64,000 nt of DNA from Streptococcus panodentis (GTDB lineage Bacteria; Bacillota; Bacilli; Lactobacillales; Streptococcaceae): the NCBI RefSeq assembly GCF_017884005.1, contig NZ_QFAY01000006.1, positions 61,658 to 125,657 on the forward strand, in the 5' to 3' direction. Numbering within the stretch: the stretch's first letter is position 1; every line of letters begins with the position of its first letter. The notes below the pieces were generated by a model, which was given only the letters and a program-made list of their open reading frames with translations, ran no database searches and was not told where the DNA came from. Below, piece by piece: positions 17,068 to 27,244 of this stretch. The translations under genes were made by a program, and so were the position numbers.

Positions 17068-17913
17068 ATGACAATCTCTTGGTTACAAGCTGCCCTTCTC
17101 GGACTCTTTGCTAGTTTGGCATCCATGCCGGGTATGGGTGGTTCCAGTATTGGTAACTATACTCTTGGCCGTCCCTTGGTTGGGGGCTTGGTCAGCGGCC
17201 TGATTCTTGGAGACATCAAGACCGGTATCATGGTCGGGGTGGCCCTGCAGGTCCTCTACATTGCTTTGGTCACACCCGGCGGGACAGTTTCTGCTGATGT
17301 GCGTGCTATTTCTTACATCGGTATTCCGCTGGCTATTCTGTTTGTGCATTCCAAAGGCATCACCGGTGAAGCGGCTATCGCTGCAGCGGCGGCTCCAATC
17401 GGAGCTGCAGTAGGGACCATCGGTACCGTGCTATTCTACGGAACAGCTACGACAAACCTGCTCTGGCAGCACATCGGCTGGAAAGCTGTCGAAAAAGGAG
17501 AGTTCAAGAAATTATATGCGGTCGACTGGGTTTACCCATGGATTTCTCACTTTGTCTTCTCTTTCCTGCCAACCATGATCATCACGAAATTCGGTCCAAA
17601 TATGGTTGAACTGATGAAAGAGCACCTTCCAATGGACGGTTTCATCATGAAGGCCCTCTTTACAGTCGGAGCCCTTCTTCCATGTGTCGGTATTGCCATT
17701 CTTTTGAAACAAATTGTCACCAAAGCTGCTGACTTCATTCCATTCTTTGTCGGCTTTACCTTGGCTAAATCACTTGGCTTGAACCTAGTTGCCAGTGCCG
17801 TTGTTTCCCTGATTTTTGCAGTAATTTATTATGAATTAGAAGTGATTAAATCAGCTCGCCTGACAGCACCGGCAGGTGGAGGAGAGTTTGATGACGATGA
17901 GGAGGATATCTAA
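17068..17913 (+). CDS. Mannose-family PTS enzyme IIC
   Basis: A 281-residue integral membrane protein with many hydrophobic spans and the family hallmarks GMGGSSIGNYTLGRPLVGG and GIMVGVALQVLYIALVTPGG. With IID it forms the sugar channel. The C-terminus is acidic (GGGEFDDDEEDI). The sugar cannot be told from sequence by eye; hexosamines or N-linked-glycan sugars are possibilities because separate IIA/IIB/IIC/IID sets of this type often take them. Confidence 0.92.
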   Translation: MTISWLQAALLGLFASLASMPGMGGSSIGNYTLGRPLVGGLVSGLILGDIKTGIMVGVALQVLYIALVTPGGTVSADVRAISYIGIPLAILFVHSKGITGEAAIAAAAAPIGAAVGTIGTVLFYGTATTNLLWQHIGWKAVEKGEFKKLYAVDWVYPWISHFVFSFLPTMIITKFGPNMVELMKEHLPMDGFIMKALFTVGALLPCVGIAILLKQIVTKAADFIPFFVGFTLAKSLGLNLVASAVVSLIFAVIYYELEVIKSARLTAPAGGGEFDDDEEDI

Positions 17914-17914
17914 G

Positions 17915-18751
17915 ATGGCTGAAAGAAAGAAAATATCTAAAAAGACTTTAGCGAAATCATTCCACCACTGGTACTATGGCCATTTGACCTGTTTCTCTCA
18001 AGAGCACATGCAGACTTTTGGCTACCTGACCTCTATGCTGCCAATCGTGGAAGAGCTCTACAAAGATAAGGCAGAGCAGAAAGAAGCGATGCAGACCTAT
18101 ACGGCTTTCTTCAATACAGAGCCTCAGCTGGGTGCTCTGGTGGTCGGTATTACTGCCGGTCTGGAAGAAGCGCGTGCAAATGGGGATGCAGTTGACGGCG
18201 AGACCATCAATGGGATGCGTGCCGGTCTGATGGGCCCTATCGCAGGTATCGGGGACTCCCTTGTAGTCGGAACGTTAATCCCTGTCCTGCTGGGGATTGC
18301 TCTTGGACTTTCAAAAGGCGGCAATGTTGCCGGAGCAATTTTCTACATCCTCGTATGGAACATCTTGATTTACGGCGGTATGCGCTTTGCCTACTTCAAA
18401 GGCTACGAGTTGGGGGATAAGGCGGTAGAATTCCTTGTCGGTCCTAAAGGCCAGGCCCTGCGCAAGGCTATCAGCGTGATTGGCGGTATGGTAATCGGTG
18501 CTGTAGCTGCAACCTGGGTCTCTGTAACCACTTCTCTGGAATTAAAAAATGCAGATGGCGAAGCCTTTCTCAACCTGCAGGAAAAAATTGACGGAGTCTA
18601 TCCAGGTCTCCTGACAGCTGGCTTTATTACCCTCTGCTGGTGGCTCATGGCTAAGAAGAAAGTGTCACCAAACATCGTCATGCTTCTGTTGGTGCTGATT
18701 GCACTGGTGGGAGTTGCCCTCGGATTCTTTGATCCTGGACTGAAATACTAA
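17915..18751 (+). CDS. Mannose-family PTS enzyme IID
   Basis: A 278-residue membrane protein with the IID core FHHWYYGHLTCFSQEHMQTFGYLTS-type start region (written here in part: WYYGHLTCFSQEHMQ), then GLMGPIAGIGDSLVVGTLIP. It completes the IIC/IID channel. The start at 17915 follows the IIC stop by one base and has GAGGAGG upstream; an in-frame ATG 39 bases earlier lies inside IIC and is unlikely. Confidence 0.92.
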   Translation: MAERKKISKKTLAKSFHHWYYGHLTCFSQEHMQTFGYLTSMLPIVEELYKDKAEQKEAMQTYTAFFNTEPQLGALVVGITAGLEEARANGDAVDGETINGMRAGLMGPIAGIGDSLVVGTLIPVLLGIALGLSKGGNVAGAIFYILVWNILIYGGMRFAYFKGYELGDKAVEFLVGPKGQALRKAISVIGGMVIGAVAATWVSVTTSLELKNADGEAFLNLQEKIDGVYPGLLTAGFITLCWWLMAKKKVSPNIVMLLLVLIALVGVALGFFDPGLKY

Positions 18752-18775
18752 TAAAAAACTAGAACGGAGAACATC

Positions 18776-19066
18776 ATGACAGAACAAGAACTGATTCAAG
18801 GCTATGAAACAGAAATCCAGTACCAAAAGCATATGATTGAAAATCTTGGGCGTTGGTTCAGTCTCTTCTTTGCTCTGGCCAGTATCGGCCTTGTTCTGAT
18901 TTATCTCTTTCATCAGTCCAATCTTCTGGCTTTCATAGCCGGTATTGTCCTGGCTGCGCTGGGGATGCTGGCCATGCTGGTCTTTGGCTACGGTATCTAC
19001 AGAGGCCGGCTGAATCTGCATAAAGTCATTGATGATTTCGAAGAAAAGCTGAAATTAGCCCAATAA
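18776..19066 (+). CDS. Small two-span membrane protein after the PTS genes
   Basis: A 96-residue protein with two hydrophobic helices (about 29-47 and 51-73) flanked by charged segments, the last one (LNLHKVIDDFEEKLKLA) helical and cytoplasmic. GGAG lies before the ATG, 24 bases after IID, so it is the last gene of the PTS operon. I do not recognise it. It could be an accessory subunit of the permease, but nothing in the sequence proves that. Confidence 0.75.
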   Translation: MTEQELIQGYETEIQYQKHMIENLGRWFSLFFALASIGLVLIYLFHQSNLLAFIAGIVLAALGMLAMLVFGYGIYRGRLNLHKVIDDFEEKLKLAQ

Positions 19067-19140
19067 TTTTCAGGCAGCCGTTCTTCATTTTACAAACTCC
19101 CCCTGCTGCCAACAGCTCACAGCGGCCTGTCGGCGGCTTC

Positions 19141-19173
19141 AAAAAACTTTGTCAATTTTGGCAAAGTTTTTTC
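19141..19173 (+). terminator. Terminator of the PTS operon
   Basis: AAAAAACTTTG pairs perfectly with CAAAGTTTTTT; it ends two bases before the groESL -35 region. Confidence 0.85.
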
Positions 19174-19242
19174 TTGACTATTTCTGACCAAGTGATACAA
19201 TAGAGGTTATAAGAGTTAGCACTCTAAGACAGAGAGTGCTAA
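19174..19242 (+). promoter_or_regulatory. groESL promoter with CIRCE operator
   Basis: TTGACT (19174-19179), 16 bases, TACAAT (19196-19201). Directly downstream is a perfect CIRCE element, TTAGCACTC-N9-GAGTGCTAA, at 19216-19242, the binding site of the heat-shock repressor HrcA. Confidence 0.95.
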
Positions 19243-19264
19243 AAATAGAAATTGGAGGAAAAAT

Positions 19265-19546
19265 ATGTTAAAACCATTAGGTGACCGTGTGGTCCTAAAA
19301 GTAGAAGAAAAAGAGCAAACAGTTGGCGGCTTTGTCATCGCAGGCAATAGTCAGAATGCGACCAAGACAGCTGAAGTTATTGCTGTCGGTCAAGGCGTCC
19401 GCACGCTGAATGGCGAGCTGGTGGCGCTGTCGGTCAAGGCAGGTGATACCGTCTTGGTAGAAAGCCATGCAGGCATTGAGGTCAAAGACGGTGAGGACAA
19501 GTATCTCCTGGTCAGCGAAGCCAATATTTTGGCCCTTGTTGAGTAA
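19265..19546 (+). CDS. groES: Co-chaperonin GroES
   Basis: A 93-residue Cpn10 protein starting [18 protein letters not shown] and containing the mobile loop ([10 protein letters not shown]) that docks on GroEL. It caps the chaperonin during ATP-driven folding. It is first in the CIRCE-controlled operon, 26 bases before groEL, with GGAGG before the ATG. Confidence 0.97.
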   Translation: MLKPLGDRVVLKVEEKEQTVGGFVIAGNSQNATKTAEVIAVGQGVRTLNGELVALSVKAGDTVLVESHAGIEVKDGEDKYLLVSEANILALVE

Positions 19547-19572
19547 GAATAGATAGAAAGAGGAAATGATAA

Positions 19573-21198
<1,626 letters not shown>

Positions 21199-21239
21199 TA
21201 CAGGAAAATAATATAGGCTGAGATGAGTTTCTCGGCCTC

Positions 21240-21287
21240 AGCTTGAAGAAAAAGTCCGTTTTGGACAATTTTCTTCAAGCTTTTTTC
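21240..21287 (+). terminator. groESL terminator
   Basis: AGCTTGAAGAAAA pairs with TTTTCTTCAAGCT, ending in a T-run. Confidence 0.85.
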
Positions 21288-21390
21288 TTTATGTAAAATA
21301 TAGGTCCATTTATTTTGCTAATACCAATATCCGTCTGAAATCAGAATATCAGCGCAGAGTTTATGATATTCAACAGTTTGTCAGTGATTT

Positions 21391-21435
21391 TACAGTCTTT
21401 TCGTTTGCTTTTAGTAGTGAAACTGTCTGTTCCAC
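21391..21435 (+). repeat. Partial relative of the dispersed repeat
   Basis: CAGTCTTTTCGTTTGCTTTT followed by AGTAGTGAAACTGTC resembles one end of the 105-bp repeat and is inverted at about 25378-25410. The rest of 21288-21607 shows no gene. Confidence 0.5.
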
Positions 21436-21607
21436 TCTCATGGTTTTGGCATGAAGCTGAAAGCGGCGACTGCTGCAAGGCCGGTTATGCTAGGGAAAGA
21501 TTTGGAGAAAGACTGCTCTCCTATCGAGTTAGCAGTGCATAGAGGTTCCCTAAATATACTTGGCTCAGTGCTTGTATTTGCTTTCTTTTTGAACGATAAT
21601 AGGTATC

Positions 21608-21662
21608 TTGACTAATACTATATATTGTGTTATCATTTTTTTGTAAATACGATATATAGTGT
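21608..21662 (+). promoter_or_regulatory. Promoter with two NrdR-box-like sites
   Basis: TTGACT (21608-21613), 17 bases, TATCAT (21631-21636). ATACTATATATTGTGT fills the spacer (21615-21630) and ATACGATATATAGTGT follows at 21647-21662. Against the remembered NrdR consensus ACACWATATATWGTGT they match 15 and 14 of 16. The 32-base spacing equals about three helical turns, as in known NrdR box pairs. Repression by NrdR when dATP is plentiful would fit the kinase gene downstream. Confidence 0.7.
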
Positions 21663-21700
21663 TATCGTATAGTGAATCGTTTTGGAGGTACAGAACCATA

Positions 21701-22345
21701 GTGATTATTTTAGCAGGTATGATTGGTGTAGGAAAAACAACCTATACGGATCGTTTGGCCGAAGAGTTGGGGACCCAGCCGTTTTTTGAACCCGTGGAAG
21801 AAAATCCAATTTTGGACAAATACTATGAAGATCCGGAGAAGTACGGTTTTGCCCTGCAAATCTACTTTTTGAATAAGCGCTTTAAGATGATTAAAGAGGC
21901 TTATTATGATGATAATAATATTCTCGATCGCTCGATTTATGAGGATGCGCTGTTTACTTATATCAACACCTTGATCGGTAGTATTAGTGAACAGGAATAT
22001 GATATTTATCTGGAGCTGCTGGACAACATGATGGAGGAAATCCAAGGATTGCCAAAGAAAGCGCCGGACCTCTTAATTTACTTAGATGGCAGTTTTGATC
22101 ATATCATGAATAACATCAAAAAACGTGGACGTTCTTACGAGCAGCCAAATGAGGAAAATGGTTTGTTGGATTATTACCAACTGCTGTATAAGCATTACCA
22201 AGATTGGTATGATGATTATGATTATAGTCCTAAAATGAAGATTAGAACGGATCAGCTGGACATTTCCAATTCAGAGGATTGGAATAAAGTTTATCAAAGG
22301 ATTCAGCAGCAGATGGAGACCATTGGCTTAAACACAGAAAAATGA
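21701..22345 (+). CDS. Deoxynucleoside kinase
   Basis: A 214-residue salvage kinase of the deoxyadenosine/deoxyguanosine kinase family, phosphorylating deoxynucleosides with ATP. The P-loop is GMIGVGKTT, then FFEPVEENPILDKYYEDP with the substrate-contacting Glu, DRSIYED with the catalytic Asp-Arg-Ser, and the lid KKRGRSYEQ. Family members start VIILAG, so I take the GTG at 21701, with GGAGG 12 bases upstream; an ATG at 21659 is possible but lies within the putative operator. Overlaps the next gene region. Confidence 0.88.
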   Translation: MIILAGMIGVGKTTYTDRLAEELGTQPFFEPVEENPILDKYYEDPEKYGFALQIYFLNKRFKMIKEAYYDDNNILDRSIYEDALFTYINTLIGSISEQEYDIYLELLDNMMEEIQGLPKKAPDLLIYLDGSFDHIMNNIKKRGRSYEQPNEENGLLDYYQLLYKHYQDWYDDYDYSPKMKIRTDQLDISNSEDWNKVYQRIQQQMETIGLNTEK

Positions 22346-22359
22346 GAGTGGAGGAAGGC

Positions 22360-23016
22360 ATGCCTGACACCAGAAAGCCTATTTTACAAGCAGCACGGGA
22401 TTTCGTCCGCCAAGAGCTGAAGGATGACAGCAGCGGCCATGACTGGTGGCACATCGTTCGTGTTGCAAATAATGCTGTAGCGATTGCAGAAAAAGAAGGG
22501 GCGGATCTCTTTATTTGTGAATTGGCTGCGCTTTTGCATGATATTGCAGATGGCAAGTTAAATGAAAGCGAAGAAGCGGGCTTACAAAAAGTTGAACAGT
22601 GGCTCATATTGCACGAAGTTTCTGAGATTGACAGAAATCATATTGTGGATATTATTTCAAAGCTGTCTTTCAAAGGCGGGCAGACCAGAGAAGACATGCC
22701 TAGTTTAGAAGGAAAAATCGTACAGGATGCTGATCGATTAGACGCGATTGGTGCGATTGGCATTGCACGAGCAATGGTGTATTCTGGACATACAGGAAGA
22801 CCGATTCATGATCCGGATCTGCAGCCGAGAGAAATGATGACCCTGGAAGAATATCGGAATGGGAAAAGCTCGGCCATTATGCACTTTTACGAGAAGCTGC
22901 TTAAGTTAAAAGATACCATGCATACGTCGGCAGCTAAAGAGTTGGCAGAAGGCCGCCATCAATTTTTAGAAGTCTATCTAAATGAATTTTATGATGAATG
23001 GGAAGCCAGGAAATAA
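22360..23016 (+). CDS. HD-domain phosphohydrolase
   Basis: A 218-residue HD protein like YedJ. The metal ligands are seen in HDWWHIVRV, in LLHDIAD, and in QDADRLDAIGAIGIAR. Such enzymes hydrolyse phosphoesters, often nucleotides, but the substrate of this group is uncertain. The start at 22360 has GGAGGAAGG just upstream; an ATG at 22342 overlapping the kinase stop is less likely. Co-transcription with a deoxynucleoside kinase suggests work on nucleotides, as inference. Confidence 0.85.
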   Translation: MPDTRKPILQAARDFVRQELKDDSSGHDWWHIVRVANNAVAIAEKEGADLFICELAALLHDIADGKLNESEEAGLQKVEQWLILHEVSEIDRNHIVDIISKLSFKGGQTREDMPSLEGKIVQDADRLDAIGAIGIARAMVYSGHTGRPIHDPDLQPREMMTLEEYRNGKSSAIMHFYEKLLKLKDTMHTSAAKELAEGRHQFLEVYLNEFYDEWEARK

Positions 23017-23108
23017 AAATAGCTTGGCATCTGAAACTTGAAAAAAGCTTCTTTTTAAACTGTTTCTATCGTCATTTAGTTTACTTTTTATTACTCTGTT
23101 AGCTTAAA

Positions 23109-23190
23109 CAGACTGTTGAGCAGCCTGACACTTCCTAGCGGAAGCTTTATCCGCCGCCTCAAGACCTCCGGTTTTGAGCAGCTCGCTGCC
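23109..23190 (+). repeat. 82-bp dispersed repeat, copy 1
   Basis: This is an inverted, diverged copy of 52399-52480; the best-conserved part is TGACACTTCCTAGCGGAAGC. It lies in a 565-base gap (23017-23581) that also holds a truncated relative of the 105-bp repeat (23068-23105) and a diverged 49-bp unit (23232-23275). No gene is seen there. Confidence 0.7.
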
Positions 23191-23581
23191 CTATCGTCCT
23201 CTATTTTAAGTGATAGACTGGAAGTTTCCCTGCTTTCGAATTTTTAGGCAGGGTTAAAGAGGCTCCCCGAACCTTCCTCGCTTACTCATTTTCATATACA
23301 GACGGGCAGGCGAATATATCAATTTTTAGGGAGGGAATCAAGCTGAAAAAGGCTGGTTTTTCTCATTTTTAAGAGCATAATTTTTTTGTTTTCTTCTCTG
23401 TTTTTAGACAGAAGTTGACAATGTGTATACTAAATCCGAACATTCACTTGAAAAGGTGTACTAATATTTGACTTATAAAAGCTACTATGTTAGTCTAATA
23501 TTTATAGTAAACCGGAAATGTAAAGTGGATTTAATTCAATTTAAACATTTCTGGCAAAAAAGTAACATTGGAGGGATAGAT

Positions 23582-25138
23582 ATGAAGAAAATATCTCAGA
23601 CTTTTGCAGGCTTTTTGTCGGTTGCCTGTGTACTCATCTTCGGCTTGTTTGTCAGCCAGCAGTCAGTTAAGGCCGAGACAGTGGATGATGTCATTACATC
23701 AATCAATGTCTATAATCAGAAAGGCGAAAAACTGACCGAAAGCCTGTCTCCTTGGGAACGATTCCAGATTGATGCCAACTTTGCTTTCAACTACGGCAAG
23801 GTGAAGCCGGGAGATACGACGACAATTGCACTTCCTGCCCAGTTTGCTCTGGAAGGGGCGGATTTTGAAGTGAAGGATGATGACGATAATTTGGTTGCGA
23901 CAGCGGTTGTCGATGCGCCCAACAAGCAGATGACGCTGACCTATACAGATTATGTCTTGACCCGTTCGCACATCGAAGGGAAAGTTCACCTGCTCGCCCG
24001 GATTGACCACACTGTTTTCAGCAGCCAAGGCTCTGTTCCCCTGCGGCTGACAGTCGGTAAAAATATCATTGAATATGGAAATATTGACTTCAAAGGGATT
24101 CCTGGTCAGGCTACACCATTTACCTTTGTCAAGTATGGCTGGGACAATGTCGACGATGTCAAGTCCATCACTTACAGCCTCAATCTCAACCAGCTCGGTC
24201 AAAATTTAGACAATGTCGTCATTTCAGACCAGCTCGGTTTTGACAGCGGCGAGATTGATCCAGCAAGTTTCCAGATTCTGAAAGGCTCTTGGGTGACGGA
24301 TTCATCAGATAATTCTTACCATCTGAGTCAGGACCGTGAAAATGTAACCAGTAACTATCAGATTAATTTGGCAGCTGACAAGCGTTCTTTCACCATCAAT
24401 ATGGGCAATATCCAGTCTTCAGAAGGATTTTACATCCGTTACCGAGTGAAATTCCCAACGGCCCCTGTCAGCGGCACCCAATTTCCAAATGAAGCCATTC
24501 TGAAAGCTAATAATATAGAAGACCAGCGTTCTTCTGCGTCTGTTCGCTACCAGCGTGCCAATGGCTATGCGCGTGGAGATGTTTACGGTGTGCAGGTGAT
24601 CAAGAAGGATGACAAGGGCAAACTGCTGGAAGGCGCTGAGTTTACCCTTTATGACGAAGACGGCGTTACTGCTATTGAAACAGTAACCAGCGATGCCAAT
24701 GGTGTGGCTGCTTTCAGCAATCTGGTCAAAGAGCGTTATGTGATTAAGGAGACCAAAGCACCGTCAGGCTACCAGCTGTCAAATGAAGTAATCAATGTCA
24801 ATGCTGCTGAGCTGGATACTTACGGTTCAGGTATTCTTCACAAAGACTTTGTCAATATCGCCGTACCTCGTGCTGTTCAGCCGCCGACAAAGAGCAGCAG
24901 TTCAAGCGATTCCAATACCGGAACATCAAGCAGCTCATCAACATCAAGCCAAACAGGTACAGAAGTTACCGTTGATACGACCGCAGAAGGGACTGGCAAT
25001 GTAAAAGTCAGTGCCGGCGGCAAGAAGGTGCTGCCTAAAACAGGCGAAAATGCCAGCTGGATAATGATTGCGGCTGGAGTTGCCCTGGTAGGTCTGGTAG
25101 GCTTTATCGTACTCCGCTCCAAGAAGAGTCATAAGTAA
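23582..25138 (+). CDS. LPXTG-anchored surface protein with Cna-B domain
   Basis: A 518-residue wall protein. A signal peptide (MKKISQTFAGFLSVACVLIFG onward, cleaved near VKAE) precedes two Ig-like adhesin-type folds (about 40-330). A SpaA/Cna-B domain (about 345-440) follows with VIKKDDKGKLLEGAEFTLYD and the E-box KETKAPSGY, a possible isopeptide bond. Next come a Ser/Thr linker and the sortase signal LPKTGENASW, a hydrophobic helix and RSKKSHK. It looks like a fibrinogen- or collagen-binding adhesin or a minor pilin-like protein. The start at 23582 is set by GGAGGG and the signal peptide. Confidence 0.9.
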   Translation: MKKISQTFAGFLSVACVLIFGLFVSQQSVKAETVDDVITSINVYNQKGEKLTESLSPWERFQIDANFAFNYGKVKPGDTTTIALPAQFALEGADFEVKDDDDNLVATAVVDAPNKQMTLTYTDYVLTRSHIEGKVHLLARIDHTVFSSQGSVPLRLTVGKNIIEYGNIDFKGIPGQATPFTFVKYGWDNVDDVKSITYSLNLNQLGQNLDNVVISDQLGFDSGEIDPASFQILKGSWVTDSSDNSYHLSQDRENVTSNYQINLAADKRSFTINMGNIQSSEGFYIRYRVKFPTAPVSGTQFPNEAILKANNIEDQRSSASVRYQRANGYARGDVYGVQVIKKDDKGKLLEGAEFTLYDEDGVTAIETVTSDANGVAAFSNLVKERYVIKETKAPSGYQLSNEVINVNAAELDTYGSGILHKDFVNIAVPRAVQPPTKSSSSSDSNTGTSSSSSTSSQTGTEVTVDTTAEGTGNVKVSAGGKKVLPKTGENASWIMIAAGVALVGLVGFIVLRSKKSHK

Positions 25139-25842
25139 TCAAGCTCCTGAGGAGCAACTGCTTCTTTTGCCAGTCATGAGAGGGAAGGCAGTCCGCTCTT
25201 GTTTCGGGTTGCAGATGGAGCTTCCATCCGTTAGGATAGGCCAGGTTCCTTCTGCACAATCCCCTCTCTGGTAAGCTAATATCTGCGAGGCTGGGACCAT
25301 AGTATCTCAGCCTCGCTTCCTGTTTCCGGGCTCGGGCTGTCGGAGCAAGTCAAAATGATAGGCTGAAACTGTCCCCCAGACAGTTTCACTACTAAAAGAC
25401 TATATTTTACAATCAGTCATGATCTTGTATCCCTTTATTAATACAGGTTTTGATATTTCGTAACATTTCTTCTGTAAAATGAAACGTGACTAAGATGTTT
25501 CCTAGAACAGATTAGTTGCCAGAATCTACGGGAAGGCCGCTTTGATATGCAGCGTTAACAGCGTATCAACTGTTGATTCATATATAATCTTTTTCCATTC
25601 CTAACCCCAAAAATTATAAGACAGTCATTAGGAATGCAGCTCGGTGTGTGATAATCTTTGTCAGATTTTCATTGTACTCTTTGACAATCAAAACCCTATT
25701 TGTTTGCTTCGGCTTACCTAATCTATTTTTATTTCATTGAGTATAAAAAATCATTTTGCTTTTGCCTTTTCCCGTAGTTTTCTTTTGCTGATAGACAGAC
25801 CTCCCTGCCAAAACGGCGGGGAGGTCTGTTGTTTGAAATGGT
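25139..25842. other. Non-coding region with two hairpins
   Basis: No gene. GCGAGGCTG...CAGCCTCGC at about 25285-25316 is a terminator-like hairpin for the surface protein gene. A fragment of the 49-bp unit follows (25313-25350), then a piece related to the dispersed repeat (25378-25410). A perfect 14-pair hairpin, CAGACCTCCCTGCC with its complement, spans 25796-25828. Confidence 0.6.
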
Positions 25843-26042
25843 GGATCTGGAGCAGAGCTTTATCCGATTGGTTCTTCCTGTGTCAAAAAATTCGGCAATG
25901 AAGAATTGATCAAGAGTTTAAAGAAGGCGAAGAAAACTGATAAATTGAAAGAAAATGCAGAATTTCAGCAGCTGCGTAATCTTCTGGGTGAGGAGCAGCT
26001 GGGTGATTTCTGCCATAAAGGCTATACTAGGGACGACATTTC
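25843..26042 (+). pseudogene. Fragment of a paralogue of the 27245-28273 gene
   Basis: Reading from 25843 gives ELYPIGSSCVKKFGNEELIK and then KSLKKAKKTDKLKE and QLRNLLGEEQLGDFCHKGY. It aligns residue by residue with about positions 62-125 of the intact protein encoded at 27245-28273. No start is present and the match stops where the inverted fragment at 26041 begins. It is a remnant left by duplication and rearrangement. Confidence 0.85.
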
Positions 26043-26298
26043 AGAAATCATCCAAATACCGGCGGTGCCAGTTGAGGCCGGCTAGATTGCTGGCGGATTT
26101 CCCAATACTGACAAAGACATTGGAATAGTCGACCGGCACATCCCCTCCCTCCAGATAGATGGGCTCTGTTTGGGATATGGCCGCTGCTTGCAGCTCCTCT
26201 TTTTTCATATCAGCGACAATCTCCTGATAGCCCCGTCTTTCCTTTTGGCACATATCAATTTGCAGCTGGCCCTCGATGAAAAGGCCGCTGTCACTCAT
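26041..26298 (-). pseudogene. Fragment of an amidinotransferase-fold gene
   Basis: The frame carries IYLEGGDVPVDYSNVFVSIG, which resembles the EGGD...VFVG motif of the dimethylarginine dimethylaminohydrolase/arginine deiminase fold. It reads back in frame to about 26352 without a good start or ribosome site and ends abruptly at the junction with the plus-strand fragment. Normal members exceed 250 residues, so about two thirds is missing. Family call is tentative. Confidence 0.45.
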
Positions 26299-26379
26299 GG
26301 CACTGTATCTGGCATAGATCTGCTGTCTGAAGCTTTGCTCATTTTAAAATATGTAGCTATTCGGCAGTAGTATTTTGAG

Positions 26380-26544
26380 ATGACAGATTGGTTTAAAGCA
26401 GGTCTGAAAAAGCCATCATGGATTGATACCGTCAGCTATTATGAATGAGATAATGTCCAAATAAAGCTTACTATTATTGGGGAAATGTCTCAGCGAGATA
26501 TTGAGCAATTTAAAATTTTTATTCGAGAACGACTAGAGCAGTGA
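26380..26544 (+). pseudogene. Short frame broken by an internal stop
   Basis: From the ATG at 26380 the frame reads MTDWFKAGLKKPSWIDTVSY, two more residues, a TGA at 26446-26448, and then continues in frame DNVQIKLTIIGEMSQRDIEQ to a stop at 26544. Both halves look like real protein. The KPSWIDT pattern faintly recalls the C-terminal part of PemK/MazF-type toxins, but I cannot support that name. Confidence 0.4.
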
Positions 26545-26884
26545 GAGGTCTGTTCTAGCCAGCTTTATTTCAAACTCTCTATCTATTTGTTTGATGAGTC
26601 GGTTTTTCTATGTCTCCTAAAAAGGAAGTCCATAGGACATATCCGAGCTTAGAGGTATGATGCCCGGCGCAGCCTGGGTATGGTCAAACGGATAAGTCCA
26701 AAGGCTGTAGATAAAACCTTTACCAGCAAAGATTGGACATGAAAGATTCTGGTAGAGACTGAGACCTAGGAAAAAAAACGCAAGTCCGTAAGCCTTTGCT
26801 TTCTCAACCTCAAATCATTCGCCTTTTCGGAATAAAAATGTTATACTGTAAGCAAATTTATAGATAAAAATGGAGGTTTTGTCA

Positions 26885-27181
26885 ATGGACTACGTCAGTT
26901 GGATTCATTCTAAGGCCGGTCACAATAAAATATTTCTGCCTTTTGCAGCGAAGATTTTGCTCAATGCTGAAGAAAAGATTATCTTGCAAAAGAGGGCAGA
27001 TAAGAGAGTTTGGAACATTTCTGGCGAGATTATGGAACTGTCCTTCTTTTCCTAGGAAGAGTGCCAGAACCTGCAGTTGGCTGGCTAGCAGAATGTGGAT
27101 ATTTTGGGAAATTATTTTGCTGGTCATTATCCCTTGGAGCGATAGCAAACAGTTGAGATGTTAGTTCGTCTGTTTCATTAA
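26885..27181 (+). pseudogene. Degenerate Nudix hydrolase gene
   Basis: The N-terminus (MDYVSWIHSKAGHNKIFLPF, then LLNAEEKIILQKRADKRVWN) is that of a streptococcal Nudix hydrolase. The Nudix box itself is missing where it should follow, the frame is shifted, and the end (NVDILGNYFAGHYPLE, QTVEMLVRLF) survives with two in-frame stop codons. The promoter-like TATACT near 26849 and a GGAGG site remain. Intact relatives have about 150-160 residues. Confidence 0.75.
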
Positions 27182-27244
27182 TGAATGACAGTTTAGATGC
27201 TAAAGTTTGCTGTAAATTCTATAAAGAATAAAGGAGATGGTCAA

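Noticed and set aside
26170-26370. 66-codon plus-strand frame
   Set aside because: It is antisense to the amidinotransferase-like fragment, which carries the only recognisable motif, and lacks a ribosome site.
26600-26830. A structured RNA or riboswitch before the Nudix remnant
   Set aside because: GC-rich patches suggested a fold, but no known riboswitch core or convincing long stem could be traced by eye.
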